NCBI GenBank assembly: GCA_038238915.1
Contig: JBBSFH010000006.1
Location: 62,001 to 126,000 of the forward strand
Origin: JAVVHE01 sp038238915
GTDB taxonomy: Bacteria > Pseudomonadota > Alphaproteobacteria > Sphingomonadales > Sphingomonadaceae
Length of the DNA: 64,000 nucleotides
Direction: 5' to 3'
Each line of letters begins with the position of its first letter. Position 1 is the first letter of the stretch. The notes under the pieces were generated by a model, which was not told the origin of the DNA, did no database searches, and saw only the letters and a program-made list of their open reading frames with translations. The translations under genes and the position numbers were made by a program. Shown here one piece after another: positions 10,104 to 22,217 of this stretch.

Positions 10104-10609
10104 CACCGGGCGAGCGCGCCATCGCGCGCTCCGTCTTCGGCGATGCGCTTGATGTCGATGCGGTGCGCGTGGCCCACATGAAATGGATATGGTTCCAGCC
10201 GCGCGACACCATCATGACGCCTGCAGGATGCCTTCACTGCAACCCGCGCGGCGACGATTACCGGCCCGATTACGCTACGCAGGACTGGAGCACGCGCGGC
10301 CGCTTCGTCCACGAACTCGTGCACGCCTGGCAATGGCAGCGCGGCATTCCCTTGGCCTGGGTGCGCTGGCCATTCGCGCGCTATGGCTACCGCGTGACGC
10401 CCGGCCGCCGCTTCGAGGATTATGGGCTGGAGCAACAGGCCGAGATCGTGCGCCACTGGTATCTGCGCCGCGAGGGGGTGAGCAGCCCGTCGTGGCCCGT
10501 GGTCGAGGCGCTGGCACCATTGCTGCCGTTTGGACCAGCATCCACCACCCCGTCATCCCGGGCGCGACCCGGGATGACCAAGGCAATTCAGGACGATAGC
10601 CAGCCTTCA
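10100..10609 (+). CDS. vgr-related protein with HELVH motif, apparent CTG start, no stop before trmL
   Basis: Resembles the sphingomonad proteins called vgr-related: LTPGERAIARSVFGDALD at the N-terminus, a HELVHAWQWQ segment near residue 75 that fits a HExxH zinc motif, and FEDYGLEQQAEIVRHWYLRR near 110, where the Glu could be a third ligand. Function unknown. The family N-terminus begins at LTPGE, but the frame has no ATG, GTG or TTG near it; CTG 10100, overlapping the upstream TGA, is the only start that fits. After the usual end (ALAPLLPF, near 10535) no stop follows: the frame reads through a palindromic repeat into trmL at 10610, so it may make a fusion or end by an unseen route. Confidence 0.65.
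10552..10578. repeat. Perfect 27-base palindrome
   Basis: Eleven-base arms (GTCATCCCGGG and CCCGGGATGAC) around a five-base centre CGCGA. The arms match the ends of the 100-base element at 7405-7504. It lies between the end of the vgr-like domain and the ATG of trmL, and is open in their shared reading frame. The RNA would form a very stable hairpin; there is no downstream U-tract, so it is not a typical terminator. Confidence 0.85.
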
Positions 10610-11059
10610 ATGCGCCTCGCGCTCTTTCAGCCCGATATCGCCGCCAATGTGGGCGCCGCCCTGCGGCTCGGCGCGTGCCTGGCCGTGCCCATCGACGTTA
10701 TCGGCCCATGTGGCTTCCCGGTTTCGGACGCGAGCCTGAAGCGCGCCGCGATGGACTATGCCGCCATCGCCGACTGGACGCTCCACGCCGATTGGTCCAC
10801 CTTCCGTCAGGCGTGTCCCGGTCGTCTCGTATTGCTCACCACGCGCGGTGCCACCGCGCATCACCATGCCGCTTTCGCGCCCAATGACATCCTGATTGCG
10901 GGACGCGAAAGTGCAGGCGCTCCCGATTGGCTTCACGCGGCCGCCGATCTGCGCGTCCGCGTGCCGCTCGCCCGTGCCGCGCGTAGTCTCAATCTGGTCA
11001 CTGCGGCTGCGCTGGTGCTAGGCGAGGCGCTTCGCCAGACCGGAGGCTTCCCTGACTGA
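10610..11059 (+). CDS. trmL: tRNA (cytidine(34)-2'-O)-methyltransferase
   Basis: SPOUT-class enzyme that methylates the wobble nucleotide of certain leucine tRNAs using AdoMet. The 149 residues fit the family length. MRLALFQPDIAANVGAALRL is the diagnostic N-terminus (NxG near residue 13), ILIAGRESAGAPD near 95 is the glycine-rich knot strand, and VPLARAARSLNLVTAAALVL near 120 completes the AdoMet knot. It lies just upstream of hemF, a common alphaproteobacterial neighbour, with four bases between stop and start. Confidence 0.92.
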   Translation: MRLALFQPDIAANVGAALRLGACLAVPIDVIGPCGFPVSDASLKRAAMDYAAIADWTLHADWSTFRQACPGRLVLLTTRGATAHHHAAFAPNDILIAGRESAGAPDWLHAAADLRVRVPLARAARSLNLVTAAALVLGEALRQTGGFPD

Positions 11060-11063
11060 TACG

Positions 11064-11894
11064 ATGCACCGCCGCACCGCCGCCCGTGCGTGGTTCGAGA
11101 GCCTGCGCGATCGCATCCGTGCCGAGTTTATCCGCATCGAACGCGAGGCGGGATCGGACGCCCAATTCGCGGTCAAATCCTGGGATCGGCCCGATCCTTC
11201 CGGCGTGCACGGCGGCGGCGGCGTGATGAGCCTGCTGCGTGGCCAGGTGTTCGAGAAGGCGGGCGTCAACGTATCGACCGTCGAGGGAACCTTCGCGCCT
11301 GAGTTTGCGGCGGGTATGCGCGGCGCATCGATCGAACAGCCGGGCTTCTTCGCCACCGGCATCAGTCTGGTCGTCCACCCCGCCAACCCGCACGTCCCCG
11401 CCGTCCACATGAACACGCGCTATCTGGAAACGTCCAGCGGCTGGTTCGGCGGCGGCGCGGACCTGAACCCCAGTCATCCCAAAGCCGAGGATACTGCGAG
11501 CTTCCACGCGGCACTCGAAGCCGCCTGCGCCACGCCGCCCGGCGATTATCCGCGCTATCGGCAATGGGCCGAGGACTATTTCTGGCTCCCACACCGCCAG
11601 GTCGCGCGCGGTGTGGGCGGCATATTCTACGATCATCTCGAGTCCGGCGACTGGGATGCCGATTTTGCCTTCACGCAGGCCGTGGGCGAGGCGTTCCTGT
11701 CAGCCTACCCTCCCATCGTGCGCCGCCGTATGGACGAGACGTTCGGCGACCAGGACCGCAGCGCGCAGCTCACCTACCGGGGCCGCTACGCCGAGTTCAA
11801 TCTGCTCCACGATCGCGGTACGATCTTCGGCCTCAAGACGGGAGGTAACATCGAGGCGATCCTGATGAGCCTGCCGCCACTCGCCACTTGGTGA
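11064..11894 (+). CDS. hemF: Oxygen-dependent coproporphyrinogen III oxidase
   Basis: Converts coproporphyrinogen III to protoporphyrinogen IX with O2 in heme synthesis. The 276-residue length is normal. Recognisable family blocks are the Gly-rich HGGGGVMSLLRGQVFEKAGVN near residue 50, the HMNTRYL segment near 115, WFGGGADLNP near 127, GVGGIFYDHL near 185 and YRGRYAEFNLLHDRGTIFGL near 240, closing with ESIL-like IEAILMSLPP. Cotranscription with trmL is likely. Its presence indicates aerobic growth. Confidence 0.97.
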   Translation: MHRRTAARAWFESLRDRIRAEFIRIEREAGSDAQFAVKSWDRPDPSGVHGGGGVMSLLRGQVFEKAGVNVSTVEGTFAPEFAAGMRGASIEQPGFFATGISLVVHPANPHVPAVHMNTRYLETSSGWFGGGADLNPSHPKAEDTASFHAALEAACATPPGDYPRYRQWAEDYFWLPHRQVARGVGGIFYDHLESGDWDADFAFTQAVGEAFLSAYPPIVRRRMDETFGDQDRSAQLTYRGRYAEFNLLHDRGTIFGLKTGGNIEAILMSLPPLATW

Positions 11895-12008
11895 TTGGCG
11901 GATATCGGTCGTTCCCCGTCCACTAACACGACCCGCTCCCGATGCCGTGGTTCGCCACGTTGACGCAGTGCAACATCGCGCGGTAGCGTCTCCGGTGGAA
12001 AACCAGAC

Positions 12009-13460
12009 ATGACCACGCAACTCCTCCGCTTCACGTCGATCGATCCGCAGCCGCCGCCCAAGCGTGCGGCGGACGCGCGCGCGCGCGATTTTCAGGAGAT
12101 CGCGCAGGATTGGGCGGCCGCGAAGGTACAGGAACAGAGCTCGCGCTGCTCGCAGTGCGGCGTGCCGTTCTGCCAGGTACACTGTCCGCTCGGCAATCAC
12201 ATCCCCGACTGGCTGCGACTGACCGCCGAGGGCCGAATGGAGGAAGCCTATGAAATGGCGTCCTCCACGTCGACCATGCCGGAGATCTGCGGGCGCATCT
12301 GTCCGCAGGACCGCCTGTGCGAAGGCAATTGCGTGATCGAGGGATCGGGCCATGGCTCGGTGACGATCGGCGCGATCGAGAAGCATATCGGCGATACCGC
12401 GTGGGAGATGGGCTGGGTGCCGCCGCTGGTTCCGGCGGCGGACCGCTCCGAGCAGTCGGTTGGCATCGTCGGGGCGGGGCCGGCTGGGCTGACCGCGGCG
12501 GAATATCTGCGCGGGCAAGGTTACGACGTGCATGTCTACGACCGGCACGATCGGCCCGGCGGGCTACTGGTCTACGGCATCCCGGGGTTCAAGCTGGAAA
12601 AGCCCGTAGTGGCGCGGCGGACCGATCGGCTACTTGAGGGCGGGATCCACTTCCACCTCGGCGTCGAGGTGGGTCGCGATCTGAGCTTCCACGAACTGCG
12701 CCGTCGCCACGATGCGCTTTTCCTTGCACCCGGCGTCTATGCCGCCAAGGCGCTCGACTTCGAAACGCGGTTGGGCGGAGTCGTGCCCGCACTTGATTAT
12801 CTGATCGCCGCCACGCGCAAGGGCTTCGGTGAGCCGGTGCTGGCGTTCGATAACGGCGCACTGAATGCGGCGGCCAAAGATGTGGTCGTCATCGGCGGCG
12901 GCGATACCGCGATGGACTGCGTGCGCACCGCCGTGCGCCAAGGCGCGGCCTCGGTCACCTGCCTCTACCGGCGCGACCGTGCGAACATGCCCGGCTCGGC
13001 GCGCGAGGTCGCGAACGCGGAGGAAGAGGGCGTGCGCTTCGAGTGGCTCGCAGCACCGGTCTCGTTCGAGGGCGGCGCGTCGGTGAGCGGTGTGGTTGCG
13101 CGGCGGATGCGGCTGGGCTCCAGCGACGCGAGCGGGCGGCGCGGCGCGTCTGCGGTGCCGGGATCGGAGTTCCTGGTACCCGCGACGCTGGTCATCCAGA
13201 GCCTTGGCTTCGACGCCGAGGACATCCGCGCGGACTGGGGGCTGGACGATCTGGAAACCACGCGCTGGGGCACGATCCGCACCGATCACCCCACGCTCGC
13301 CACCTCGATCCCCGGCGTGTTCGCCGGCGGAGATATCGTGCGCGGCGCGAGCCTGGTGGTTTGGGCGGTACGTGACGGGCGCGAAGCGGCGCGCGCGATG
13401 CATCGCTGGTTGGCCGAGCGTGCCCGTGCGGTTATCAGCCCCGCGCTGATCGCCGCCTGA
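12009..13460 (+). CDS. gltD: Glutamate synthase (NADPH) small subunit
   Basis: Passes electrons from NADPH through FAD and Fe-S clusters to GltB for ammonia assimilation. The 483 residues begin with the cysteine clusters CSQCGVPFCQVHCPLGN (near 45) and CGRICPQDRLCEGNC (near 95), then the FAD Rossmann motif VGAGPAGLTAAEYL (near 155) and NADPH motif IGGGDTAMDC (near 297), ending with the GD-containing FAD motif GVFAGGDIVRGASLVV. A possible promoter (TTGACG at 11960, TAGCGT at 11984, 18-base gap) precedes it. gltB lies 1.1 kb downstream, separated by two other genes. Confidence 0.96.
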   Translation: MTTQLLRFTSIDPQPPPKRAADARARDFQEIAQDWAAAKVQEQSSRCSQCGVPFCQVHCPLGNHIPDWLRLTAEGRMEEAYEMASSTSTMPEICGRICPQDRLCEGNCVIEGSGHGSVTIGAIEKHIGDTAWEMGWVPPLVPAADRSEQSVGIVGAGPAGLTAAEYLRGQGYDVHVYDRHDRPGGLLVYGIPGFKLEKPVVARRTDRLLEGGIHFHLGVEVGRDLSFHELRRRHDALFLAPGVYAAKALDFETRLGGVVPALDYLIAATRKGFGEPVLAFDNGALNAAAKDVVVIGGGDTAMDCVRTAVRQGAASVTCLYRRDRANMPGSAREVANAEEEGVRFEWLAAPVSFEGGASVSGVVARRMRLGSSDASGRRGASAVPGSEFLVPATLVIQSLGFDAEDIRADWGLDDLETTRWGTIRTDHPTLATSIPGVFAGGDIVRGASLVVWAVRDGREAARAMHRWLAERARAVISPALIAA

Positions 13461-13473
13461 AGGAGTTTTCCGC

Positions 13474-14058
13474 ATGATCGTCCGCGCCCGCTTTTTCGCC
13501 CTCACCGCGCTCGCCTGCCTGACCGCGCTGCCGGTTGCGGCCGCCACGCCCGCGCAGGACGATGTCGCCGGACGCATCGTGGACGCCATGGGGACGCGTG
13601 AGCGGATTGTCGCCACCGTTGCGACGATCGCGCCGCAATTCGCGAGTACTGCGCTGGCGGATATCGAAGCCAATCCCGAAAAGCGCAAACAGCTCGATGC
13701 CGCAATGGCGCGCGACCCGCGTGGGATCGAAGGTTTCAAGGCGTCGCTTGCCCAGGAATTCACCCGCGAGATGCTCGCACGCTATCCCCAATATCGCGCG
13801 ATCCTTGCGCAATCCTATCGCCAGCGCCTGAACGATGCAGAACTGGCCACTCTGCTCACCTTCCTGTCTTCGCCGGTAGGAGCCAAGTTCATCACGATCC
13901 TGCCGCAGGCAGCCCAGGCGGCCGGGGCGGCGGGCCGAGGCATCAGCGGCGAGGCAGGCAATGCGGCGATCGCTGTGGCGCTGCGCCGTGCAGGCGTTGC
14001 AGCGCCCGCGATCCCTCCAGCGCCCGGCGCGAAAGCCGCCGATGCGTCTCACCGCTGA
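13474..14058 (+). CDS. Exported DUF2059-domain protein
   Basis: A 194-residue protein with a signal peptide (FFALTALACLTALPVAAA) and one DUF2059-like helical domain: paired helices (VDAMGTRERIVATVATIAPQ), then the region with LARYPQYRAILAQSYRQRLNDAELATLLTFLSSPVGAKFI, which is the family's most recognisable part. Function unknown; probably periplasmic. It starts 13 bases after gltD and its last 17 bases overlap the next gene. The C-terminus is Ala/Pro-rich. Confidence 0.82.
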   Translation: MIVRARFFALTALACLTALPVAAATPAQDDVAGRIVDAMGTRERIVATVATIAPQFASTALADIEANPEKRKQLDAAMARDPRGIEGFKASLAQEFTREMLARYPQYRAILAQSYRQRLNDAELATLLTFLSSPVGAKFITILPQAAQAAGAAGRGISGEAGNAAIAVALRRAGVAAPAIPPAPGAKAADASHR

Positions 14059-14558
14059 GGAGAGCGCCGCAATCAAAAGCGCCGCCGCGCAAGCCTTTGG
14101 ATCGGGTGCCGTGGTGCGGCTGTTCGGCAGCCGCGTGCACGATCATCTGCGCGGCGGCGATATCGATCTGCGTGTGGAGTGGGGCGGCGAAAACGACTGG
14201 GATGCACGGATCGACACGCTGGTCGGTTTGGACGACATTGCAGTCATGGCATTTTTCAAGCGCTACGAGAAGTATGCGGATTGCTTGAACCGCATACTGA
14301 AAACGATCTCGCAAATCATGGAGTTGGGCAAGTTCGAGCGACTGACATCCGTCGATGTTGCACGCCGCGCGGAAAAATTCGGTATTGTCGATGAGCAACC
14401 GTGGGGTGATGCTGTCAGGGCGCGCAACGCACTTGTCCATGAATACCCGCTGCGGCCGGATAAACGGGCCGAGCAGGTAAATCGCGCGTGGGACGCGCGC
14501 GATACATTGGAAACCTGGCGGGGTATCCTTCGTTTCGTCGAGCAGGAAAGACTGACGA

Positions 14559-14569
<11 letters not shown>
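14042..14569 (+). CDS. Apparent fused MNT nucleotidyltransferase antitoxin and HEPN toxin
   Basis: A 175-residue protein combining marks of both halves of an MntA-HepT toxin-antitoxin. The N-terminal part has the minimal nucleotidyltransferase motif: GS at about residue 21, nine residues, then DID (FGSRVHDHLRGGDIDL). The C-terminal part has the HEPN RNase motif R-x4-H-x-Y (RNALVHEY near residue 138), whose Tyr is the residue AMPylated by MntA in studied systems, after a HEPN-like helix (YEKYADCLNRILKTISQ). Normal systems use two genes of about 100 and 130-140 residues; here the end of MNT seems lost and HEPN joined in frame. It overlaps DUF2059 by 17 and gltB by 11 bases. Confidence 0.7.
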
Positions 14570-19063
<4,494 letters not shown>

Positions 19064-19067
<4 letters not shown>

Positions 19068-19978
19068 GGCCGATGTTTGAAGCGGTCGCGCTACTGGTGC
19101 TTGCCGCTCCATCGGGGGCAGTTGCCGCCCCTACCGTCGCCGAAGTGATCGAGCACGCCCCTAAGTCCGATTGGGTGGCGTTCGATCAGTCCGACCTGCT
19201 TTACCTCACGCTCGCGGATGGTGGCCGGGTGGTGATCGCGCTCGCGCCCGCGTTTGCGCCACGCCACGTCGCCAACATCAAGGCGCTCGTAAACGCGCGA
19301 TGGTTCGATCATACTGCGGTCACGCGCGTGCAGGACAATTATGTCGCGCAGTGGGGCGATCCCGCAGGCGCAGCACCGCCTTCGTCCACGCCGTCCCCCC
19401 AGCACTTGCCTGTCGGCATCGCCCCCACGCTCGCGCCCGAATGGGAGCGGCCGCTGGCAGCCCTCGCCACCACTCCTGTGCCCGGCGCGGATGGCTATGC
19501 GCCCGCAGCCGCCTACACCGGCGCGGCATGGCCGATCGCGATCGATCCCGCGCGCGGCCGCGCGTGGCTGACGCATTGCTACGCGATGGTCGGCGTCGGC
19601 CGCGATAATGCGGCGGATAGCGGCAACGGCGCCGAACTCTATGCGGTCATCGGTGCCACCCCCCGCGGTCTCGATCGCAACGTCACGCTGGTTGGCCGCG
19701 TGATCGATGGGATCGAGCGCCTCTCGTCGTTGCCACGCGGCACCGGCGCGCTCGGATTCTACGAAAAGCCGTCGCAGAACGTGCCGATCCGCTCGGTTCG
19801 CCTCGGCACCGAACTCCCGCCTGCCGAGCAGATCCACCTCGAAACGCTTCGCGCTGGCACACCCAGCTTCGCCGCGCTCGTCGCCGCGCGCGCCACCCGC
19901 GCCGAGCCGTTCTTCGTCACCCCCACCGGCCACGTCGATCTGTGCAACGTGCGCCCGCCGGTGCGCGTCGCACACTGA
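19064..19978 (+). CDS. Exported cyclophilin-type peptidyl-prolyl isomerase
   Basis: A 304-residue cyclophilin-like protein starting at ATG 19064 in an ATGA overlap with gltB. A signal peptide (VALLVLAAPSGAVAA) precedes the domain. Family marks are LYLTLADGGRVVIALAPAFAPRHVANIKALV (first strands and helix) and HYDG-like ARWFDHTAVTRVQDNYVAQWGDP, with two long insertions and ELYAVIGATPRGLDRNVTLVGRVIDG as the second half. Probably a periplasmic folding helper. It ends tail-to-tail against the next gene with the two stops directly adjacent. Confidence 0.88.
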
Positions 19979-22141
19979 TCAGCCGGGTTTTCGCGCCGAA
20001 TTGAAGGTGCGCACATAATCCTTCACGCCCACGATCTCCTCGGGCTTCAGCACCCCGTCCCAAGGCGGCATCGCGGTTGATCGGCCGATCGCGCCGCCAC
20101 CGCCGTGCAGAACTGCGAGAATGTGCGCGTCCGAGAACCACTTGTGGAAATTGGGATCGGTGAAGTTGGGAATATAATCGCCCAACTGCGCCGCGACTTC
20201 GGCGTTACCCTTGCCGTCCGCGCCGTGGCAGCGCGCGCAGTTGGTATTGTAGACACTCTTCGCCTGCGCGAGCGAAATCCCTTTGACCGTACCCGAAGCA
20301 TTCGCCGCCGCCTCGGCTGCGGCGGTACGCGCCTGCGCGTCGATCGCCGCATGCCCTGCCTTGCTGCCTGCAGGCACCAGCATGCCGATCATGCCCGTCG
20401 GGTGTTCGGCCTCCCCCATGATCGGCACGAGTAGCTGTCCGTCGGGCGCGACAACCATCGCGGTCAGTCCGCGTTGTGCCACATCGGGGCTGCGCGCAAT
20501 CACATCCCACTTGTCGACGCGCGTGGCATCGGCGGGGATCGTCATGATCTCGCCCGAGTAATTGTCGCCGAAGATATATTTGCCCTGCAACTGCGGGAAG
20601 CGCGCCGCACGATAGATCGATCCGCCGATCACTGACCGCATGAAAGCGGTGTGATGATAAGTGAGGACCGGTGGCGTCTCGATGCCGTCGATATGCGCCG
20701 GCTTGTCGTAATGCTGCGGTGTGAAGCCCTCGATATAGGGGAACTGGTAGTTGTGCCCCTTCTCGATCCGGTTGACTTCTTCCCATTCGGTCGAACCGAC
20801 TTCGCCCGCGATCATCTGCCCGCCGTTGGGATCGAACGCGAACCGGAACGGGTTACGAAGCCCATGCGCCCAATATTCGCCGAGCGCCGCCGCGCCGCGA
20901 TCGGCGTAGGGATTATCGAGCGGGATGAAGTAATTGTCGGTGTGGCCGCGCTCGGGCTGGCGCAGGATCGGCCGACTGATCGTGCCGCCGCGTTTATCGA
21001 CATCGATGCGCAGAATGCCGCCAACGAGCGAACAATCGATCCGCTGGTGGCAATCCTCGCGCGCCATCTCGCCGACCGACAGGTACAGCATCCCGTCCGG
21101 GCCGAACGCGACCATGCCCGCATTGTGATAGCCATCGTTGGTCCGCCCCTGCTCGATCAGCGGCAGCGCGCTGGCAGTGCGCGCCTCGGGCGTAGGCAAG
21201 GACAGATCGTAGCGCGTCAGATGATTGAGCTGGCTGTCCTTGTGATATTCGGTGAAATAGACGTAGGCATAGCCCGCGTTCGACGATCCGGCCTTGCCGA
21301 ACTCGGGGTGAAGATCGAAGCCGAGCGCGCCATTCTCCATCTCTACATAGCCGACCCTGGCACCGATATTCATCAGCATCCGCGCGTTCGCGCCGCTCGG
21401 GTAATCGACGCGCCATAATTCACCGCCTCTTGTCAGCACATAAGCAGTATGCGGGTCGCTTCGCGCGAACTGTACCATGATCGGCGTGGTGAAACTGGTC
21501 GTGCCGAGCGCGTTCACCACCGCGAACGGTCGATCCGAACTGACATTGGCGTTGATGCGCAGCTTCGTGACCCAGTTGGCGAAGTTGCGATCGGTGCCGA
21601 AGCGATGACCCACCACCAGTGGCGTCGCCGCAAAGATCAGCACCAGCCAGATCGCAGGGCGACGGAGCAACCCGAACAGATTGCCCACGAACCGCGCCGC
21701 GCGCGAACCTACGCCAAGATCGCGTGGGCCAAAGATGATAAACGCCAGCATCAGCCCAATGATCGCGATCAGCGTGGACTGCAGCAGCAGTTCCGGACTG
21801 AAGTTGGTGGGCGTCAGGAAGAACATGTACAACGCTGCGGCGACGATACCGGTGACGAGCGCATACACGTCGATTGCCGCACGCCGCGCACGCGCGAACA
21901 CGTCCCAGCCACACAGCAACCGCGCGGCGATAAAGGTGACCGTGCACGCGACCAGGTAGGATTTTAGAACGGTCAGCGTGTCCGATGGCCCGAAGGAGAT
22001 CGCCGGCAGGTGGATCAGCGCCTTGGGGATGATGCGGAATTGTTCGTAGGCGAAATGCGCGCCGATAAAGACTGCAATCGTAACGATCAGCAGTTCGAGC
22101 GCCAGCGTGGCTACGCGCGCCAGAGGTATGGTTTGCCGCAC
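19979..22141 (-). CDS. Membrane-anchored PQQ-type sugar dehydrogenase with C-terminal cytochrome c domain
   Basis: A 720-residue three-part protein. GTG 22141 with GAGGA just upstream is the likely start; the frame extends further but would invade the divergent gene. Residues about 8-190 hold roughly six hydrophobic helices (LALELLIVTIAVFIGAHFA first). Next is a glucose/sorbosone dehydrogenase-like propeller (DYPSGANARMLMNIGARVG, then GYVYFTEYHKDSQLNHLTRY-like blades, HGLRNPFRFAFDPNGGQM). The end is a class I cytochrome c with heme site CARCHGADGKGN near 638 and axial Met in TAMPPWDG. Likely oxidises a sugar or alcohol at the periplasmic face and feeds the respiratory chain; substrate and cofactor are inferred. 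Confidence 0.85.
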   Translation of the reverse strand: MRQTIPLARVATLALELLIVTIAVFIGAHFAYEQFRIIPKALIHLPAISFGPSDTLTVLKSYLVACTVTFIAARLLCGWDVFARARRAAIDVYALVTGIVAAALYMFFLTPTNFSPELLLQSTLIAIIGLMLAFIIFGPRDLGVGSRAARFVGNLFGLLRRPAIWLVLIFAATPLVVGHRFGTDRNFANWVTKLRINANVSSDRPFAVVNALGTTSFTTPIMVQFARSDPHTAYVLTRGGELWRVDYPSGANARMLMNIGARVGYVEMENGALGFDLHPEFGKAGSSNAGYAYVYFTEYHKDSQLNHLTRYDLSLPTPEARTASALPLIEQGRTNDGYHNAGMVAFGPDGMLYLSVGEMAREDCHQRIDCSLVGGILRIDVDKRGGTISRPILRQPERGHTDNYFIPLDNPYADRGAAALGEYWAHGLRNPFRFAFDPNGGQMIAGEVGSTEWEEVNRIEKGHNYQFPYIEGFTPQHYDKPAHIDGIETPPVLTYHHTAFMRSVIGGSIYRAARFPQLQGKYIFGDNYSGEIMTIPADATRVDKWDVIARSPDVAQRGLTAMVVAPDGQLLVPIMGEAEHPTGMIGMLVPAGSKAGHAAIDAQARTAAAEAAANASGTVKGISLAQAKSVYNTNCARCHGADGKGNAEVAAQLGDYIPNFTDPNFHKWFSDAHILAVLHGGGGAIGRSTAMPPWDGVLKPEEIVGVKDYVRTFNSARKPG

Positions 22142-22217
22142 TTGATCCTCGGTTCGATTGGCCGGTAAGCGCCGCCGACGCCATGCTGCGGCGCACCTAG
22201 CGGACATTGATGACGGG

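Noticed and set aside
22142..22217. Cobalamin riboswitch before the TonB receptor
   Set aside because: The region is only 76 bases and has no B12-box-like sequence; a riboswitch of about 200 bases would not fit.
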